A stretch of DNA of 64,000 bases, from NCBI RefSeq assembly GCF_022829465.1, contig NZ_JAKSXZ010000146.1, positions 558,001 to 622,000 on the forward strand. The letters are read 5' to 3'. Below are positions 8,713 through 17,666 of this stretch, piece by piece. Position 1 is the stretch's first letter. Every line of letters begins with the position of its first letter. The translations under genes were made by a program, and so were the position numbers. The notes under the pieces are model-generated. The model did not search any database, was not told the origin of the DNA, and worked only from the letters and a program-made list of their open reading frames with translations. Origin of the DNA: Methylobacterium sp. J-067 (lineage in GTDB: Bacteria > Pseudomonadota > Alphaproteobacteria > Rhizobiales > Beijerinckiaceae).

Positions 8713-8737
8713 GATTTAAGCTGTCGCGGCTTAAATC
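8713..8737. promoter_or_regulatory. Perfect 9-bp palindrome in front of the tad genes
   Basis: GATTTAAGC-(7 nt)-GCTTAAATC ends 5 nt before the ATG of the first TadE-like gene. It is AT-rich in otherwise GC-rich DNA. It may be an operator for a dimeric regulator, or an mRNA hairpin covering the translation start, since no Shine-Dalgarno sequence is visible. It contains two TTAA elements 11 nt apart, which does not fit the 7-nt spacing of CtrA sites. Confidence 0.55.
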
Positions 8738-8742
8738 CGCCC

Positions 8743-9288
8743 ATGGTCAGGCTCCGAAATTTTCTCGGCGACCGGCGGGGTGCGGCGGCTGTTGAATTCG
8801 CCCTCGTCGGGACGCTGTTCATCATGACGACGCTGTTCGTCATGCTGGTCGGCGCGATCCTGTATATCACCCAGGCCATCGACTACGCGACGAACGCGGC
8901 CGCCCGCGACATCCTCACCGGCGCGGCGCAGGCCAATTCCGTCACCGCCAGCACCTTCACGCAGAGCCTGTGCGGCCGGCTGCCGCCGGGCATCACGTGC
9001 GCGAACCTGATCGTGAACCTGTACACGGTCACCGAAGCCTCGCAGCCGGGGGGCTACTACACCTACGTGAAGTCCGACACGAGCGGGTTGACGATCCCCG
9101 CCCTGACGCCGGGCATGGGGACGTTCAACCTCGGGAAACAGGGCGACTACCAGTACCTGCAGGTGATCTACCCGATCACCTTCCTGCCCTCCGGCTTCGC
9201 CTCCATCCTGAGCGGCGGCGCCACCTTCAACGGGCAGGCCGCCTACCTCGCGATCGCGACGGCGGCGTTCCGCAACGAGCAGTATTGA
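8743..9288 (+). CDS. TadE-like pseudopilin/pilus assembly protein
   Basis: A 181-residue single-pass protein. A short basic N-terminus (MVRLRNFLGDRRGAAAVEFA) leads into one hydrophobic helix (about 19-43), then a periplasmic domain. GAAAVEF with the conserved Glu is the TadE/TadF pseudopilin signature, which is a substrate for prepilin peptidase. ATG 8743 is chosen because the signature then starts at residue 13. The frame is open upstream to 8686. First of three overlapping genes with the next TadE-like and TadG-like genes. No tadA, cpaB or flp gene is in the window. Confidence 0.85.
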   Translation: MVRLRNFLGDRRGAAAVEFALVGTLFIMTTLFVMLVGAILYITQAIDYATNAAARDILTGAAQANSVTASTFTQSLCGRLPPGITCANLIVNLYTVTEASQPGGYYTYVKSDTSGLTIPALTPGMGTFNLGKQGDYQYLQVIYPITFLPSGFASILSGGATFNGQAAYLAIATAAFRNEQY

Positions 9289-10034
9289 TGCGGCCCGCAC
9301 GCGCCCTCCCGGCGGCCCTGGGCCGCCCGATCCGCCGCTTCCTCGGCGCGGAGCGCGGGGTCGCGGCGATCGAGTTCGCGGTGATCCTGCCGATCCTGCT
9401 GATCCTGCTGCTCACGGGCACACAGGTGGTCATCTACATCAACGCCAGCCGCAAGGTCGGGCAGGTGGCGCGCTCGATCAGCCAGATGGTCTCCCAGGCC
9501 AAGCCGCCGTCGGACAATTCCACGACGACCGCGACCGTCAACGCCCTCGACCTGCATTTCAGCTTCGACGCGGCGATGGTGATCTTCCCCTACCTGCTGA
9601 ACGACGCCAAGCGGCAGAACCTGTCGTGGTGGGGCGACATCTCGATCAACTATGCGAGCATCGCCTTCGTCAAGGGCAACGCCACCTGCAACGACCCGAC
9701 CGACCAGAGCGCCTGCTACACGGCCAACGTGGTCTGGACGAGCACCGGCACGGCCCAGCCCTACGGGGCGAATTACCGGCCCTGCTCCACGCCGCAGCTG
9801 CCCGCCGACAACACGGCGGCGCCGAGCCGCACCGCCCTGCCGCGCTCGGTCTTCGGCCCGGCCACGCTCATCGTGATCGACGTGGTGTTCAACTTCACGC
9901 CGACGCTGGGCTCCAAGTTCTTTCCCGCGATCAAGATCGCCCGGAGCGCCTACGTGCAGCCCCGCTACGCGTCCCTGATCAACTACGACACCATCAACAG
10001 CGACGGCATCGCCACCAAATGTCCAGGCTATTGA
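9288..10034 (+). CDS. TadE-family protein (second copy)
   Basis: A 248-residue TadE/TadF-like protein. The N-terminal basic segment is followed by GVAAIEFAVILPILLILLLTG (about 24-44), the pseudopilin signature and membrane helix, and a 200-residue periplasmic part with Cys residues (NATC, QSACYT, RPCSTP) likely to form disulfides. ATG overlaps the preceding stop (TGATG). It also overlaps the TadG-like gene by 16 bp, so the three are very likely one operon. Confidence 0.85.
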   Translation: MRPARALPAALGRPIRRFLGAERGVAAIEFAVILPILLILLLTGTQVVIYINASRKVGQVARSISQMVSQAKPPSDNSTTTATVNALDLHFSFDAAMVIFPYLLNDAKRQNLSWWGDISINYASIAFVKGNATCNDPTDQSACYTANVVWTSTGTAQPYGANYRPCSTPQLPADNTAAPSRTALPRSVFGPATLIVIDVVFNFTPTLGSKFFPAIKIARSAYVQPRYASLINYDTINSDGIATKCPGY

Positions 10035-11455
10035 CCAGCGTGAGCCGGCTCGCCGGCCGGGGTGCCGCGCTCCCGCGTGCCCGCGAGGGCAACATCAGCA
10101 TCATGTTCGGGCTGAGCCTGATCCCGCTTCTGGGCCTGATGGGCCTCGGGGTGGATTACGGCATGGCCATCACCACCAAGACGAAGCTCAACGCCGCCGC
10201 CGACGCCGCCGCCCTGGCCGGCGTGGTGACGGCGAAGGCCTATATCGCGGCCAACCCCACCGACGCCAACCTCAACCAGAACGCCATCGCGGCGGGGCAG
10301 CAGCAGGCGATCAACTCGTTCAACGTCAACGCCGGCAAGGTGCCCTACACCACCGTAAGCCTGACGACGAACACGGTGACGCGCAACGGCCAGACGCTCA
10401 AATCGACGATCCAGTACGCGGCCACGATCCAGAACAACTTCGGCAAGCTGTTCCGCACGCCGACGACGACGCTGGGCAACACGATCCAGGCCTCGGTGGA
10501 CCTGCCGAGCTACCTCGACTTCTACCTGATGGTCGACGTGTCGGGCTCGATGGGCCTGCCCTCGACCACGACGGGCATGGCCCAGCTCGCCGCCCAGAAC
10601 AACGACATGTACTCGGACTACAAGCAGGGCTGCCAGTTCGCCTGCCACTTCCCCGGCAACAATGGCTGGACGCTGGCGGCCGGCAAGATCCAGTTGCGCT
10701 CCGATGCGGTGAACAACGCGGTGTGCAACCTGCTCAAGCGGGCGGCGGCGCCCCTCGTGCCGAACCAGTACCGGGTGGGCCTCTATCCGTTCATCAACCA
10801 GCTCGGCACGCTGGCCGGGCTGACGAGCAGCATCGCGAGCCTCTCCACGGCGGCGCAATGCAGCCAGACCTGGCCGCTCGCCTTCACCAACCTCCTCGAT
10901 ACCGGCTCGACGCAGCTCTACACCAACAACGACCCGAGCACCGGGACGGGGTCGGGGGGCACGCATTTCGAGGTGGCGATGCCGCAGATGCAATCGACCG
11001 TCGCGGTCTACGGCGACGGCTCGACCGCCGCCAAGCCGAAACCGTTCGTGTTCCTGGTCACGGACGGGATGCAGAACGGCCAGCACTTCTTCACGTGGAA
11101 CGGCAAGTACACCTATCCCGGCAACCCATCGAAGTTCTCAGGCTACAATGCGGCGTGGTGGGACGGCTCGCAGCCGTCGCAGATCGACCCGAACACGTGC
11201 GCGGCGCTCAAGAACGCCGGGGCGACGATCTCGGTCCTCTATATCCCGTACAACCAGATCTCGTATGTCGATCACGGCGGCACGGTCGCGTGGGAGAACG
11301 GCCGGGTCAACGGCTTCAGCCCGACCCTGGCGACGCCGCTGCAAGCCTGCGCCACGACGGGCTATTTCTACACGGCCAACACGCCGGACGACATCAACAC
11401 CGCCCTCGACCAGATGTTCACCCAGGCGCTGAAGGTGGCGCGCATCATCAAGTGA
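10019..11455 (+). CDS. TadG-like protein with VWA domain
   Basis: A 478-residue envelope protein of the Tad pilus locus. It has a basic N-terminus, GNISIMFGLSLIPLLGLMGLG (about 24-44) as membrane helix, the TadG-type KLNAAADAAALAG stretch, and a von Willebrand factor A domain from about residue 167 with MIDAS start DVSGS (173-177), a later FVFLVTDGMQN strand and a C-terminal ATTGYFYTANTPDDI. Two CQFAC-type Cys residues follow the MIDAS. Starts inside the end of the previous gene. Likely binds other pilus or surface components through a metal-dependent site. Confidence 0.88.
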   Translation: MSRLLTSVSRLAGRGAALPRAREGNISIMFGLSLIPLLGLMGLGVDYGMAITTKTKLNAAADAAALAGVVTAKAYIAANPTDANLNQNAIAAGQQQAINSFNVNAGKVPYTTVSLTTNTVTRNGQTLKSTIQYAATIQNNFGKLFRTPTTTLGNTIQASVDLPSYLDFYLMVDVSGSMGLPSTTTGMAQLAAQNNDMYSDYKQGCQFACHFPGNNGWTLAAGKIQLRSDAVNNAVCNLLKRAAAPLVPNQYRVGLYPFINQLGTLAGLTSSIASLSTAAQCSQTWPLAFTNLLDTGSTQLYTNNDPSTGTGSGGTHFEVAMPQMQSTVAVYGDGSTAAKPKPFVFLVTDGMQNGQHFFTWNGKYTYPGNPSKFSGYNAAWWDGSQPSQIDPNTCAALKNAGATISVLYIPYNQISYVDHGGTVAWENGRVNGFSPTLATPLQACATTGYFYTANTPDDINTALDQMFTQALKVARIIK

Positions 11456-11469
11456 GGCCGGCGCCTCAC
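11452..11469. terminator. Palindrome holding both convergent stop codons
   Basis: GTGAGGC-CGGC-GCCTCAC is an 18-bp perfect palindrome. It contains the TGA of the TadG-like gene on one arm and the TGA of the opposing TPR-protein gene on the other. In RNA from either strand it forms the same hairpin, so it could end both transcripts, although there is no T-run. Confidence 0.5.
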
Positions 11470-14400
11470 CCCGGCGGCGGTGCGGCCGGGGTGTCGGCGC
11501 GGGTCTGGCTGCTCTCGGCCGTCGGGGTGCCGCGATCCGGCACGGCGGCCTCGGGGTAGCGCTTGCGGTATTCCGTGAGGAAGGCCGACAGGGTCTCGGC
11601 CTTGGTCGCCCGCGCGGCGATGCTGCGGAAGCCCTGGGTGCGGGTCGCCCCGTCGCTGGTGAGGAGCGCGAAGGTCCGCGCATCCGGTCCCAGCGCCATC
11701 GGCCCGGAGAACTTTGCCTTCAGCCGTTCCAGGCCGAGCCGTTCGCCCGCGAGGTCGTAGGCGATGGCCGCGCGAATGCAATCGCCCCGCGCGCCCTCGT
11801 CGAGGGGGCCGCCCGCGCGCCAGGCCTCGCCGAGCAGCGCCTCGTGCGCCTCGCCCGCCTCGCGCCAGCGCCGGGCGCTCCACAGGATGTCGGCGCGCAG
11901 TCGCGCCACGTCCGGCCCGGTCTCGTCCTCGATGGCTTCGAGGGCGAGGTCGGTGCGGGTGAGGTCTGAGAGCGCCCGCGCCCGCACCAGGGACCGCGCC
12001 CGGCGCAGGTCCACCGGCAGTTCCGGCATGTCGGTCTTCTCGATCGCCGTGAGCGCCCGCATCGGCTTGCCGTCCATGAGCAGGACGGTGGCGAGCTTCG
12101 CCGCCACGGCCGAGCGCGCCGGGCCGCTGAGCCGGTTGTCGACCTGGTATTGCAGAAGGTCGGCGGCCGAATCGAGGAGGTCGAGCCCCACCAGCCTGTC
12201 CGCGAGGCGGCGGACCACCGCGTCGCCGCGCCGGCCGATGGGGGCGAGTTCCTTGAAGTCGAAATACAGGGCCACCGCCGCGACGCCGGGGAGCGAATCG
12301 CCCTTGCCCGCGAGATAGAGGTCCTCGAACGCGCCCTGCGCCTCGGAGGTGAGGGAGCGCGACAGCGACGAGGCCGGGGCCAGCATGTTGGCCCGGCGCA
12401 CGGCGGCGAAAGCAGGGCGCCAGCGCCCATCCGCGAGGTAGAGCCGGGCAAGGCCGGCATTGATGGCTTCTTCGAGGGGGCCGCCGTGCCAGAGGAGCGC
12501 GAGGCGTTCCAGCTTGTCGATGGCGGCGGGCACGTCGATCTTGCCCATGGCGCGGGCGAGGAGCGCGCCGCGCAGGGCCGCGGCGGTGGCGACGGGCCGC
12601 TCGGCCTTGTCGGCGAGCTTGGCGTAGGCCTCCAGGGCAGCCGCATCCTGCCCCGTCGTCTCGGCGGCCCGCGCCCGCACCAGGGCGAGCCGGTCGCGCA
12701 CCAGCGGGTGCAGGTCCCGCCCCTCGACGGCGCGGGCGGCGGCGGTCTCGGCATCGCCGGTCTCGATCGCCGCCTCGGCCGCCGTGGCCCGGATCTCCGA
12801 GGCCATGTCGGCGGGGTAGCGCTCGGCGAGCGACAGCACCTTCTGGAATCCCGATTCGGCGCTCGTCCAGTCGCCCAGCCCCGCCGCCGCCATGGCCCGC
12901 CACAGGGCGGCCTCCGGGTCGGCGGTCAGCAGCGGCACGGAGAGCGCCTTCATCGCCTCCGCGTGCCGGCCGATATGCTCCAGGATGATGCCGCGCAGCA
13001 TCGCGGTGTCGCGCATGTCGGCCACGAGCGGATCGTCGGCGGCGGCGGCCTCCAGGGCGGTCAGGGCCTCCACGTCCAGGCCGTTGGCGAAGGAGGCGCG
13101 GGCCAGCGCCATGCGGGCGGGGCCGCGCTCGATGACGGGGCCCATCGCCGCGTCCATGAGGAGGCCGCGCAGGGTCTCGCGCACGTTGCCGAGGCGGACC
13201 TTCTCCCAGGCCCCCCGGTCGATGGTGGAGGTGCCGGCCTGATCGAGCACCGTCTCCGGCCTCTTCGGGGCGTTGGAGGTGGCGAGCCCCCCCTCGCGGG
13301 CGATGAGCACCCCGTCGAGGTCGGGCCGCACGGCGAGGTCGTCCGCCGCCGCCAGCACCGCGAGGCCGTGGCGGCTCGGCAGGATCTCGAAATCCACGAA
13401 GCGGCGGTTCTTGGGGTTGCCGACCGCGTCCAGCGCCGAGGACGGCACCACCGCGATCCGCTCGCCGTCGAGGTCGAGCCACCCGGCGGCGCCCGCGCGG
13501 GGCAGCGGCACGGAAACCGCCACCTGCCCGGACGGGCTCGGGCGGCGGACGGGATCGAGGCTGGCGCTCGGGTTGAGGCCGTCCCCCGCCGAGAGTTCCC
13601 AGGCGGGTCCGCCCGCGCTCACGACGGCGCCGAGGTCGAGGAGCTTCCCCGCCGGGATCTCGAAGCGCAGGACGGTGAGCGGGCCGGAGCGCAGGGGCTC
13701 GCCGAGGGCCCGCAGGCCCGTGGCGCCGGGGGGCGGCACGGAGACGGGGTCGGTCGTCTCGAAGGCGAGGAAGGCGATGCCGCCGCGCTCGAACAGCGCC
13801 GCCGCCGGCAGGCGGGCGAAGGGGAAGACGAGGCCGGAGCCGGCGGGCTTCGTCGGCACCGCCTCGGCGACGGGCGCGGGCTTCGGCAAGGCCGGCTTCG
13901 CGGGCGCCGGGCCGGCGGCGGCCTCCTTCGGGGCGGGCGCGTCCTTCGGCGCGGGCGCGGGCCCCTCCGGCACCGCGACCTCCGTGGTCTTGGGCGGCAC
14001 GACCACTTTGCGGGCCACGTCGATCGTGTAGAGCCCGTCCTCGCGCTCGCCCCGGACGGCATAGCCCTCGGCGGGGGTGACGATCACGCTCGCCGAGCCT
14101 TCGTCGGCGTCGGTGGCCAGGGCGGCGACGCCCGGCCTCGGGCGGCCGCGCACGGCCCCCGCATCGATGGTGTAGCGGCCCGCGACGCGCAGGCGCGTGG
14201 CCGCGCCCTCCGTCGTCAGGGTCGCCGAGACGCCCTCGGGCAGGCGCAGGGAGAATCGCGTGAGCGTCGGCAGGTGGGCGAGGTCGAGGCCGAGCGCCTT
14301 CGGCGGCGGAACGGGCGCGCGCGCCTGCAGCGCCTCCTCGGCGGCCCGCGCCCGGCGGGCGAGGTCGGCCACGACGTCCTGCGGCAGGGCGGGCGGCAGG

Positions 14401-14825
14401 CCCTTCCAGCTCTCAGGGAGGAGATCCACGAAGACGCGCTCGCCCGCGAGCTGGACGTTGGCCCGCACCGGCTTCTGAAGGGCGAGGCGCAGGCCGGTCC
14501 CGTCGGGATCACGGCGGACGGCGGCGACGTAGCCCGCGAGTTCCTCGGAGAGCCGCTCCGGCCCCGCTGTGGCGCGCTCGCCGTAGCCGAGGATCAGGAT
14601 GCCGCCGGAGACCGTCGCCTTGACGGTGACGGGCTTGTCGAAGGTGAGGACGAGGCGGCCGTAGCCGTCCGTGTCGGACCCCTTGGCCGAGACGAGCCGG
14701 GCGGCGAGCGCCGGATCGAGCCCGGCGGCCCAGAACAGCGTGGGCGCGAGGAGCGCGGCCACGAGCGGAACGGATCGGGCGCGAAGGCCGCGTCCTGTCC
14801 GGTTTCGCCCGCGCACCGTCGCCAT
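11466..14825 (-). CDS. Large secreted TPR-repeat protein of unknown function
   Basis: A 1119-residue exported protein. It has a signal peptide (VPLVAALLAPTLFWAAGLDPALAA), then an AMIN-like beta region (about 45-160, VSAKGSDTDGYGRLVLTFDKPV), a Pro/Ala/Lys linker (about 285-330) and, from about residue 560 on, helical tetratricopeptide-type repeats (for example GLGDWTSAESGFQKVLSLAERY). AMIN domains usually localise envelope proteins to the periplasm or peptidoglycan. Similar large TPR proteins sit near motility genes in Rhizobiales, but no specific function can be assigned. Convergent with the tad genes. Confidence 0.85.
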   Translation of the reverse strand: MATVRGRNRTGRGLRARSVPLVAALLAPTLFWAAGLDPALAARLVSAKGSDTDGYGRLVLTFDKPVTVKATVSGGILILGYGERATAGPERLSEELAGYVAAVRRDPDGTGLRLALQKPVRANVQLAGERVFVDLLPESWKGLPPALPQDVVADLARRARAAEEALQARAPVPPPKALGLDLAHLPTLTRFSLRLPEGVSATLTTEGAATRLRVAGRYTIDAGAVRGRPRPGVAALATDADEGSASVIVTPAEGYAVRGEREDGLYTIDVARKVVVPPKTTEVAVPEGPAPAPKDAPAPKEAAAGPAPAKPALPKPAPVAEAVPTKPAGSGLVFPFARLPAAALFERGGIAFLAFETTDPVSVPPPGATGLRALGEPLRSGPLTVLRFEIPAGKLLDLGAVVSAGGPAWELSAGDGLNPSASLDPVRRPSPSGQVAVSVPLPRAGAAGWLDLDGERIAVVPSSALDAVGNPKNRRFVDFEILPSRHGLAVLAAADDLAVRPDLDGVLIAREGGLATSNAPKRPETVLDQAGTSTIDRGAWEKVRLGNVRETLRGLLMDAAMGPVIERGPARMALARASFANGLDVEALTALEAAAADDPLVADMRDTAMLRGIILEHIGRHAEAMKALSVPLLTADPEAALWRAMAAAGLGDWTSAESGFQKVLSLAERYPADMASEIRATAAEAAIETGDAETAAARAVEGRDLHPLVRDRLALVRARAAETTGQDAAALEAYAKLADKAERPVATAAALRGALLARAMGKIDVPAAIDKLERLALLWHGGPLEEAINAGLARLYLADGRWRPAFAAVRRANMLAPASSLSRSLTSEAQGAFEDLYLAGKGDSLPGVAAVALYFDFKELAPIGRRGDAVVRRLADRLVGLDLLDSAADLLQYQVDNRLSGPARSAVAAKLATVLLMDGKPMRALTAIEKTDMPELPVDLRRARSLVRARALSDLTRTDLALEAIEDETGPDVARLRADILWSARRWREAGEAHEALLGEAWRAGGPLDEGARGDCIRAAIAYDLAGERLGLERLKAKFSGPMALGPDARTFALLTSDGATRTQGFRSIAARATKAETLSAFLTEYRKRYPEAAVPDRGTPTAESSQTRADTPAAPPPG

Positions 14826-14918
14826 CGCTTGCTAATGATCCGATCCCGGCGCGGGGGCGAAAGCCGCCACGCCTCGACGCCATGGGATGGACCCTGCACG
14901 AGCACGGCTAATAGCGGC

Positions 14919-15596
14919 TTAACCGCTGAGGGCGACCGCCCGGTCGAACGCCTGCGGGAAGCCCACCAGCGGCACCACGATGGTGGCGGGCTCGTTGTTG
15001 CCGGATTTCTGGGCGGCGATGGTGAGGCTCTTGGCGTTGCGCATCCCGTCCGTCGCGAGCGTCGGGAAGCTGATCGGCACGAGGCAGCCATCGCTCGTGC
15101 AGGTGGAGTAGGGCGCGCCCTTGCCCAGCGCCTGCTCGTCGAGCTTGAACGTCACGCCGGGCTCGATCGCCATGCCGAACGGCATCAGGATCACGCCCTC
15201 GGAACGGCCGTCCTTGGGTACGCTGAGCTCGAAGCCGAACTGGCGCCGGCCAGTCTTCGAATCACCCTGGGACTGGACCACGATACACGTCACCTTGGCG
15301 TCCGGGCGCACGCAGGAGACCGTCCAGTCGCCGTAGCTCTCGCTGACGGTCGTCGCCCCCGTGGGCCAGGCCGCGACGGGCGCGGCGGGGGTCGCCGCCG
15401 CCGGCGTCGGAGCCGGCTTGGCGGCGGGCTTCGGGGCAGGCTTGGGCTTCGGCCGCGCCTTGGGCGCCGCAGCCGATCCGGCGGCGGGCGGGCTCTCGGC
15501 GGCCGGGTCGGCGTCCTGCGCCCTGGCGGCCGTGGCGCTGAGCAGCACCGCGACGAGCAGGGCCGCGCGGCGGACAGGCAGACGGATCGGCGGCAT
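14919..15596 (-). CDS. IalB family (invasion-associated locus B) periplasmic protein
   Basis: A 225-residue secreted protein with signal peptide (AALLVAVLLSATAARA), an Ala/Pro/Lys-rich linker (about 30-75) and an IalB domain from about residue 80. The domain shows SYGDWTVSC, two Cys pairs (SC...TC and STCTSDGC), and GMAIEPGV. The family is widespread in Rhizobiales and only in Bartonella is it tied to erythrocyte invasion. Here it is more likely a general envelope protein. ATG 15596 places the signal peptide at the N-terminus. It lies upstream of the TPR gene on the same strand with a 93-bp gap. Confidence 0.88.
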   Translation of the reverse strand: MPPIRLPVRRAALLVAVLLSATAARAQDADPAAESPPAAGSAAAPKARPKPKPAPKPAAKPAPTPAAATPAAPVAAWPTGATTVSESYGDWTVSCVRPDAKVTCIVVQSQGDSKTGRRQFGFELSVPKDGRSEGVILMPFGMAIEPGVTFKLDEQALGKGAPYSTCTSDGCLVPISFPTLATDGMRNAKSLTIAAQKSGNNEPATIVVPLVGFPQAFDRAVALSG

Positions 15597-16182
15597 GAAG
15601 ACGGTTCCCCCGGAACGCGAATCGGACGCGAAGGCGCCTAACGCCTCACCGGGGCTTACGCAATCGGCCTGCTCAGAGAGGAAGCGGACCGCCAGCGCGG
15701 GCGATGAGATCGCAATGGCGGTTCAAAGCGGCGGCGCTTTCGCGACGGATCGCGCGCACCAAGGCGATGGCCAGGGTGAGAAAACCGGGATCCCCGACGG
15801 CGGATTCCTGGACCGGGGACGGGACGCGAGAGGCGATGAGAGCGAGCATTGACGACTCCATGTCGAAAGGCTCGGACGTTTCCGCGACGGCTTTTCCCGT
15901 CTGCTGCAGCGCAATATGAGCCTCCCCATTTTAGCAATCCATGGGCGGGAATGCCGCCGAGGCATGCGTGCAACACATGACGAGATGCGGAACACCTTAA
16001 CCAAGCGTCAAGGTTTGTCCGCGCGCGGGGCGGTTGACCCTGCCGGGGCGAGACGCCATGGAGCGGGATGATCGCGATGGCGGCCCGGTGGCCCGACCGT
16101 CGCTGAACTGTCACCTGCGCGGCCTACCGCCGCCCGTGCGAAGTCGCGGCGTCCGCGCCGCCCACCAGACGAGGATTCCAGC
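15597..16182. other. 586-bp region with no confident gene
   Basis: Lies between the divergent IalB gene and hss. It contains one possible 62-codon reading frame on the - strand (listed separately) and a less GC-rich stretch around 15900-16020. No convincing promoter motif, riboswitch or terminator was recognised. It presumably holds the promoters of both flanking genes. Confidence 0.5.
15673..15861 (-). CDS. Possible small protein, 62 residues
   Basis: A short frame with GC-rich third positions similar to neighbouring genes, encoding an amphipathic helical stretch (FLTLAIALVRAIRRESAAAL) and one Cys. There is no clear ribosome binding site upstream of the ATG. I do not recognise it. It could be a genuine small gene or chance. 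Confidence 0.33.
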   Translation of the reverse strand: MESSMLALIASRVPSPVQESAVGDPGFLTLAIALVRAIRRESAAALNRHCDLIARAGGPLPL

Positions 16183-17628
16183 ATGACCGACGCGCCCACG
16201 CGCTGGCCGATCCACGGCCGCATCAGCGGCCCCATCGTAATGATCGGCTTCGGGTCGATCGGGCGCGGGACGCTCCCGCTGATCGAGCGCCATTTCGAGT
16301 ACGACAAGGCCCGCTTCACGGTGATCGACCCGGTCGACACCCACAAGGCGCTCGCCGAAAAGCACGGGCTGCGCTTCGAGACCGTCGCGCTCACCCCCGA
16401 GAACTACCGGGACGTGCTCACCCCGCTCCTCACCGAGGGCGGCGGCCGGGGCTTCTGCGTGAACCTGTCGGTGGACACCTCCTCCCGCGCCATCATGGAG
16501 CTGTGCCGGGAACTCGGCGCGCTCTACGTCGACACCGTCGCCGAGCCGTGGCCGGGCTTCTACTTCGACAAGACCCGCAGCCAGGGCGACCGCACCAACT
16601 ACGCGCTCCGCCAGGACATCCTCGACGCCCGCGCGCAGAAGCCGGGCGGGCCGACCGCCGTGTCCTGCTGCGGCGCCAACCCGGGCATGGTCTCGTGGTT
16701 CGTGAAGCAGGCGCTGCTCAACATCGCCAAGGACACCGGCGTCACCGATCCCGAGCCGAAGAGCCGGGAGGAGTGGGCGGCGCTGATGCACACCCTCGGC
16801 GTGAAGGGCGTCCACATCGCCGAGCGCGACACGCAGCGGGCCAAGAACCCGAAGCCGCGCGGCGTCTTCGTCAACACGTGGTCGGTCGAGGGCTTCGTCT
16901 CCGAGGGCAACCAGCCGGCCGAGCTTGGGTGGGGTACGAACGAGACCTGGATGCCGGAGAACGCCCGCGAGCAGGAGAAGGGGTCGCGCTGCGCGATCTA
17001 CCTGCTCCAGCCCGGCGCCGACACCCGTGTCCGCACCTGGGTGCCCACCGCCGGCGCGCAGTTCGGCTTCCTCGTGACCCACAACGAGGCGATCTCTATC
17101 GCCGACTACTACACGGTGCGCGAGGGCGAGAAGGCGGTGTTCCGCCCGACCTGCCACTACGCCTACCACCCGGCCGACGACGCGGTGCTGTCGCTGCACG
17201 AGATGTGGGGCAATGCCGGCACGGTGCAGGAGAAGCACCACATCCTCGACGAGACCGAGATCGTCGACGGCATCGATGAACTCGGCGTGCTGGTCTACGG
17301 CCACGCCAAGAACGCCTATTGGTACGGCTCGCAGCTCTCCATCGAGGAGACCCGCCGCATCGCCCCCTACCAGAACGCCACCGGCCTTCAGGTGACGAGC
17401 GCCGTGCTGGCCGGCATGGTCTGGGCGATCGAGAACCCCGAGGCCGGCATCGTGGAGGCCGACGAGATCGACTTCCGCCGCTGCCTGGAAGTGCAGACGC
17501 CGTATCTCGGCCCGGTCGTCGGCGTGTACACCGACTGGACCCCGCTCACCGACCGCCCGGGCCTGTTCCCGGAGGATATCGACACCAGCGATCCCTGGCA
17601 GTTCCGCAACGTGCTGGTGCATCGCTGA
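16183..17628 (+). CDS. hss: Homospermidine synthase
   Basis: Makes sym-homospermidine from putrescine (or putrescine and spermidine) in an NAD-dependent reaction. It is the characteristic long polyamine route of alphaproteobacteria. The 481-residue length is normal. N-terminal Rossmann motif IGFGSIGRG is at 21-29, and the saccharopine-dehydrogenase-like core shows VNLSVDTSS, YVDTVAEPWPGFY and SCCGANPGMVSWF, typical for Hss. The ATG follows an AGGA-containing leader. No ornithine decarboxylase gene is nearby. Convergent with the metallophosphoesterase gene through a shared hairpin. Confidence 0.95.
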   Translation: MTDAPTRWPIHGRISGPIVMIGFGSIGRGTLPLIERHFEYDKARFTVIDPVDTHKALAEKHGLRFETVALTPENYRDVLTPLLTEGGGRGFCVNLSVDTSSRAIMELCRELGALYVDTVAEPWPGFYFDKTRSQGDRTNYALRQDILDARAQKPGGPTAVSCCGANPGMVSWFVKQALLNIAKDTGVTDPEPKSREEWAALMHTLGVKGVHIAERDTQRAKNPKPRGVFVNTWSVEGFVSEGNQPAELGWGTNETWMPENAREQEKGSRCAIYLLQPGADTRVRTWVPTAGAQFGFLVTHNEAISIADYYTVREGEKAVFRPTCHYAYHPADDAVLSLHEMWGNAGTVQEKHHILDETEIVDGIDELGVLVYGHAKNAYWYGSQLSIEETRRIAPYQNATGLQVTSAVLAGMVWAIENPEAGIVEADEIDFRRCLEVQTPYLGPVVGVYTDWTPLTDRPGLFPEDIDTSDPWQFRNVLVHR

Positions 17629-17634
17629 AGGATT

Positions 17635-17662
17635 GCGGGCCGGTGCGCCGGCGCCGGCCCGC
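17635..17662. terminator. Bidirectional terminator-like hairpin
   Basis: GCGGGCCGG at 17635-17643 pairs with CCGGCCCGC at 17654-17662 around a 10-nt loop that is itself partly palindromic. It sits between the convergent hss and metallophosphoesterase stops. Confidence 0.55.
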
Positions 17663-17666
17663 CCGC

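Noticed and set aside
8716-8734. Possible CtrA site (TTAA pair) before the tad genes
   Set aside because: The two TTAA elements are 11 nt apart, not 7. They are explained by the palindrome.
12150-15641. 1163-codon open frame on the + strand opposite the TPR and IalB genes
   Set aside because: High-GC shadow: its translation is Gly/Arg-rich low-complexity sequence without domains, while the - strand frames have signal peptides and recognisable folds.
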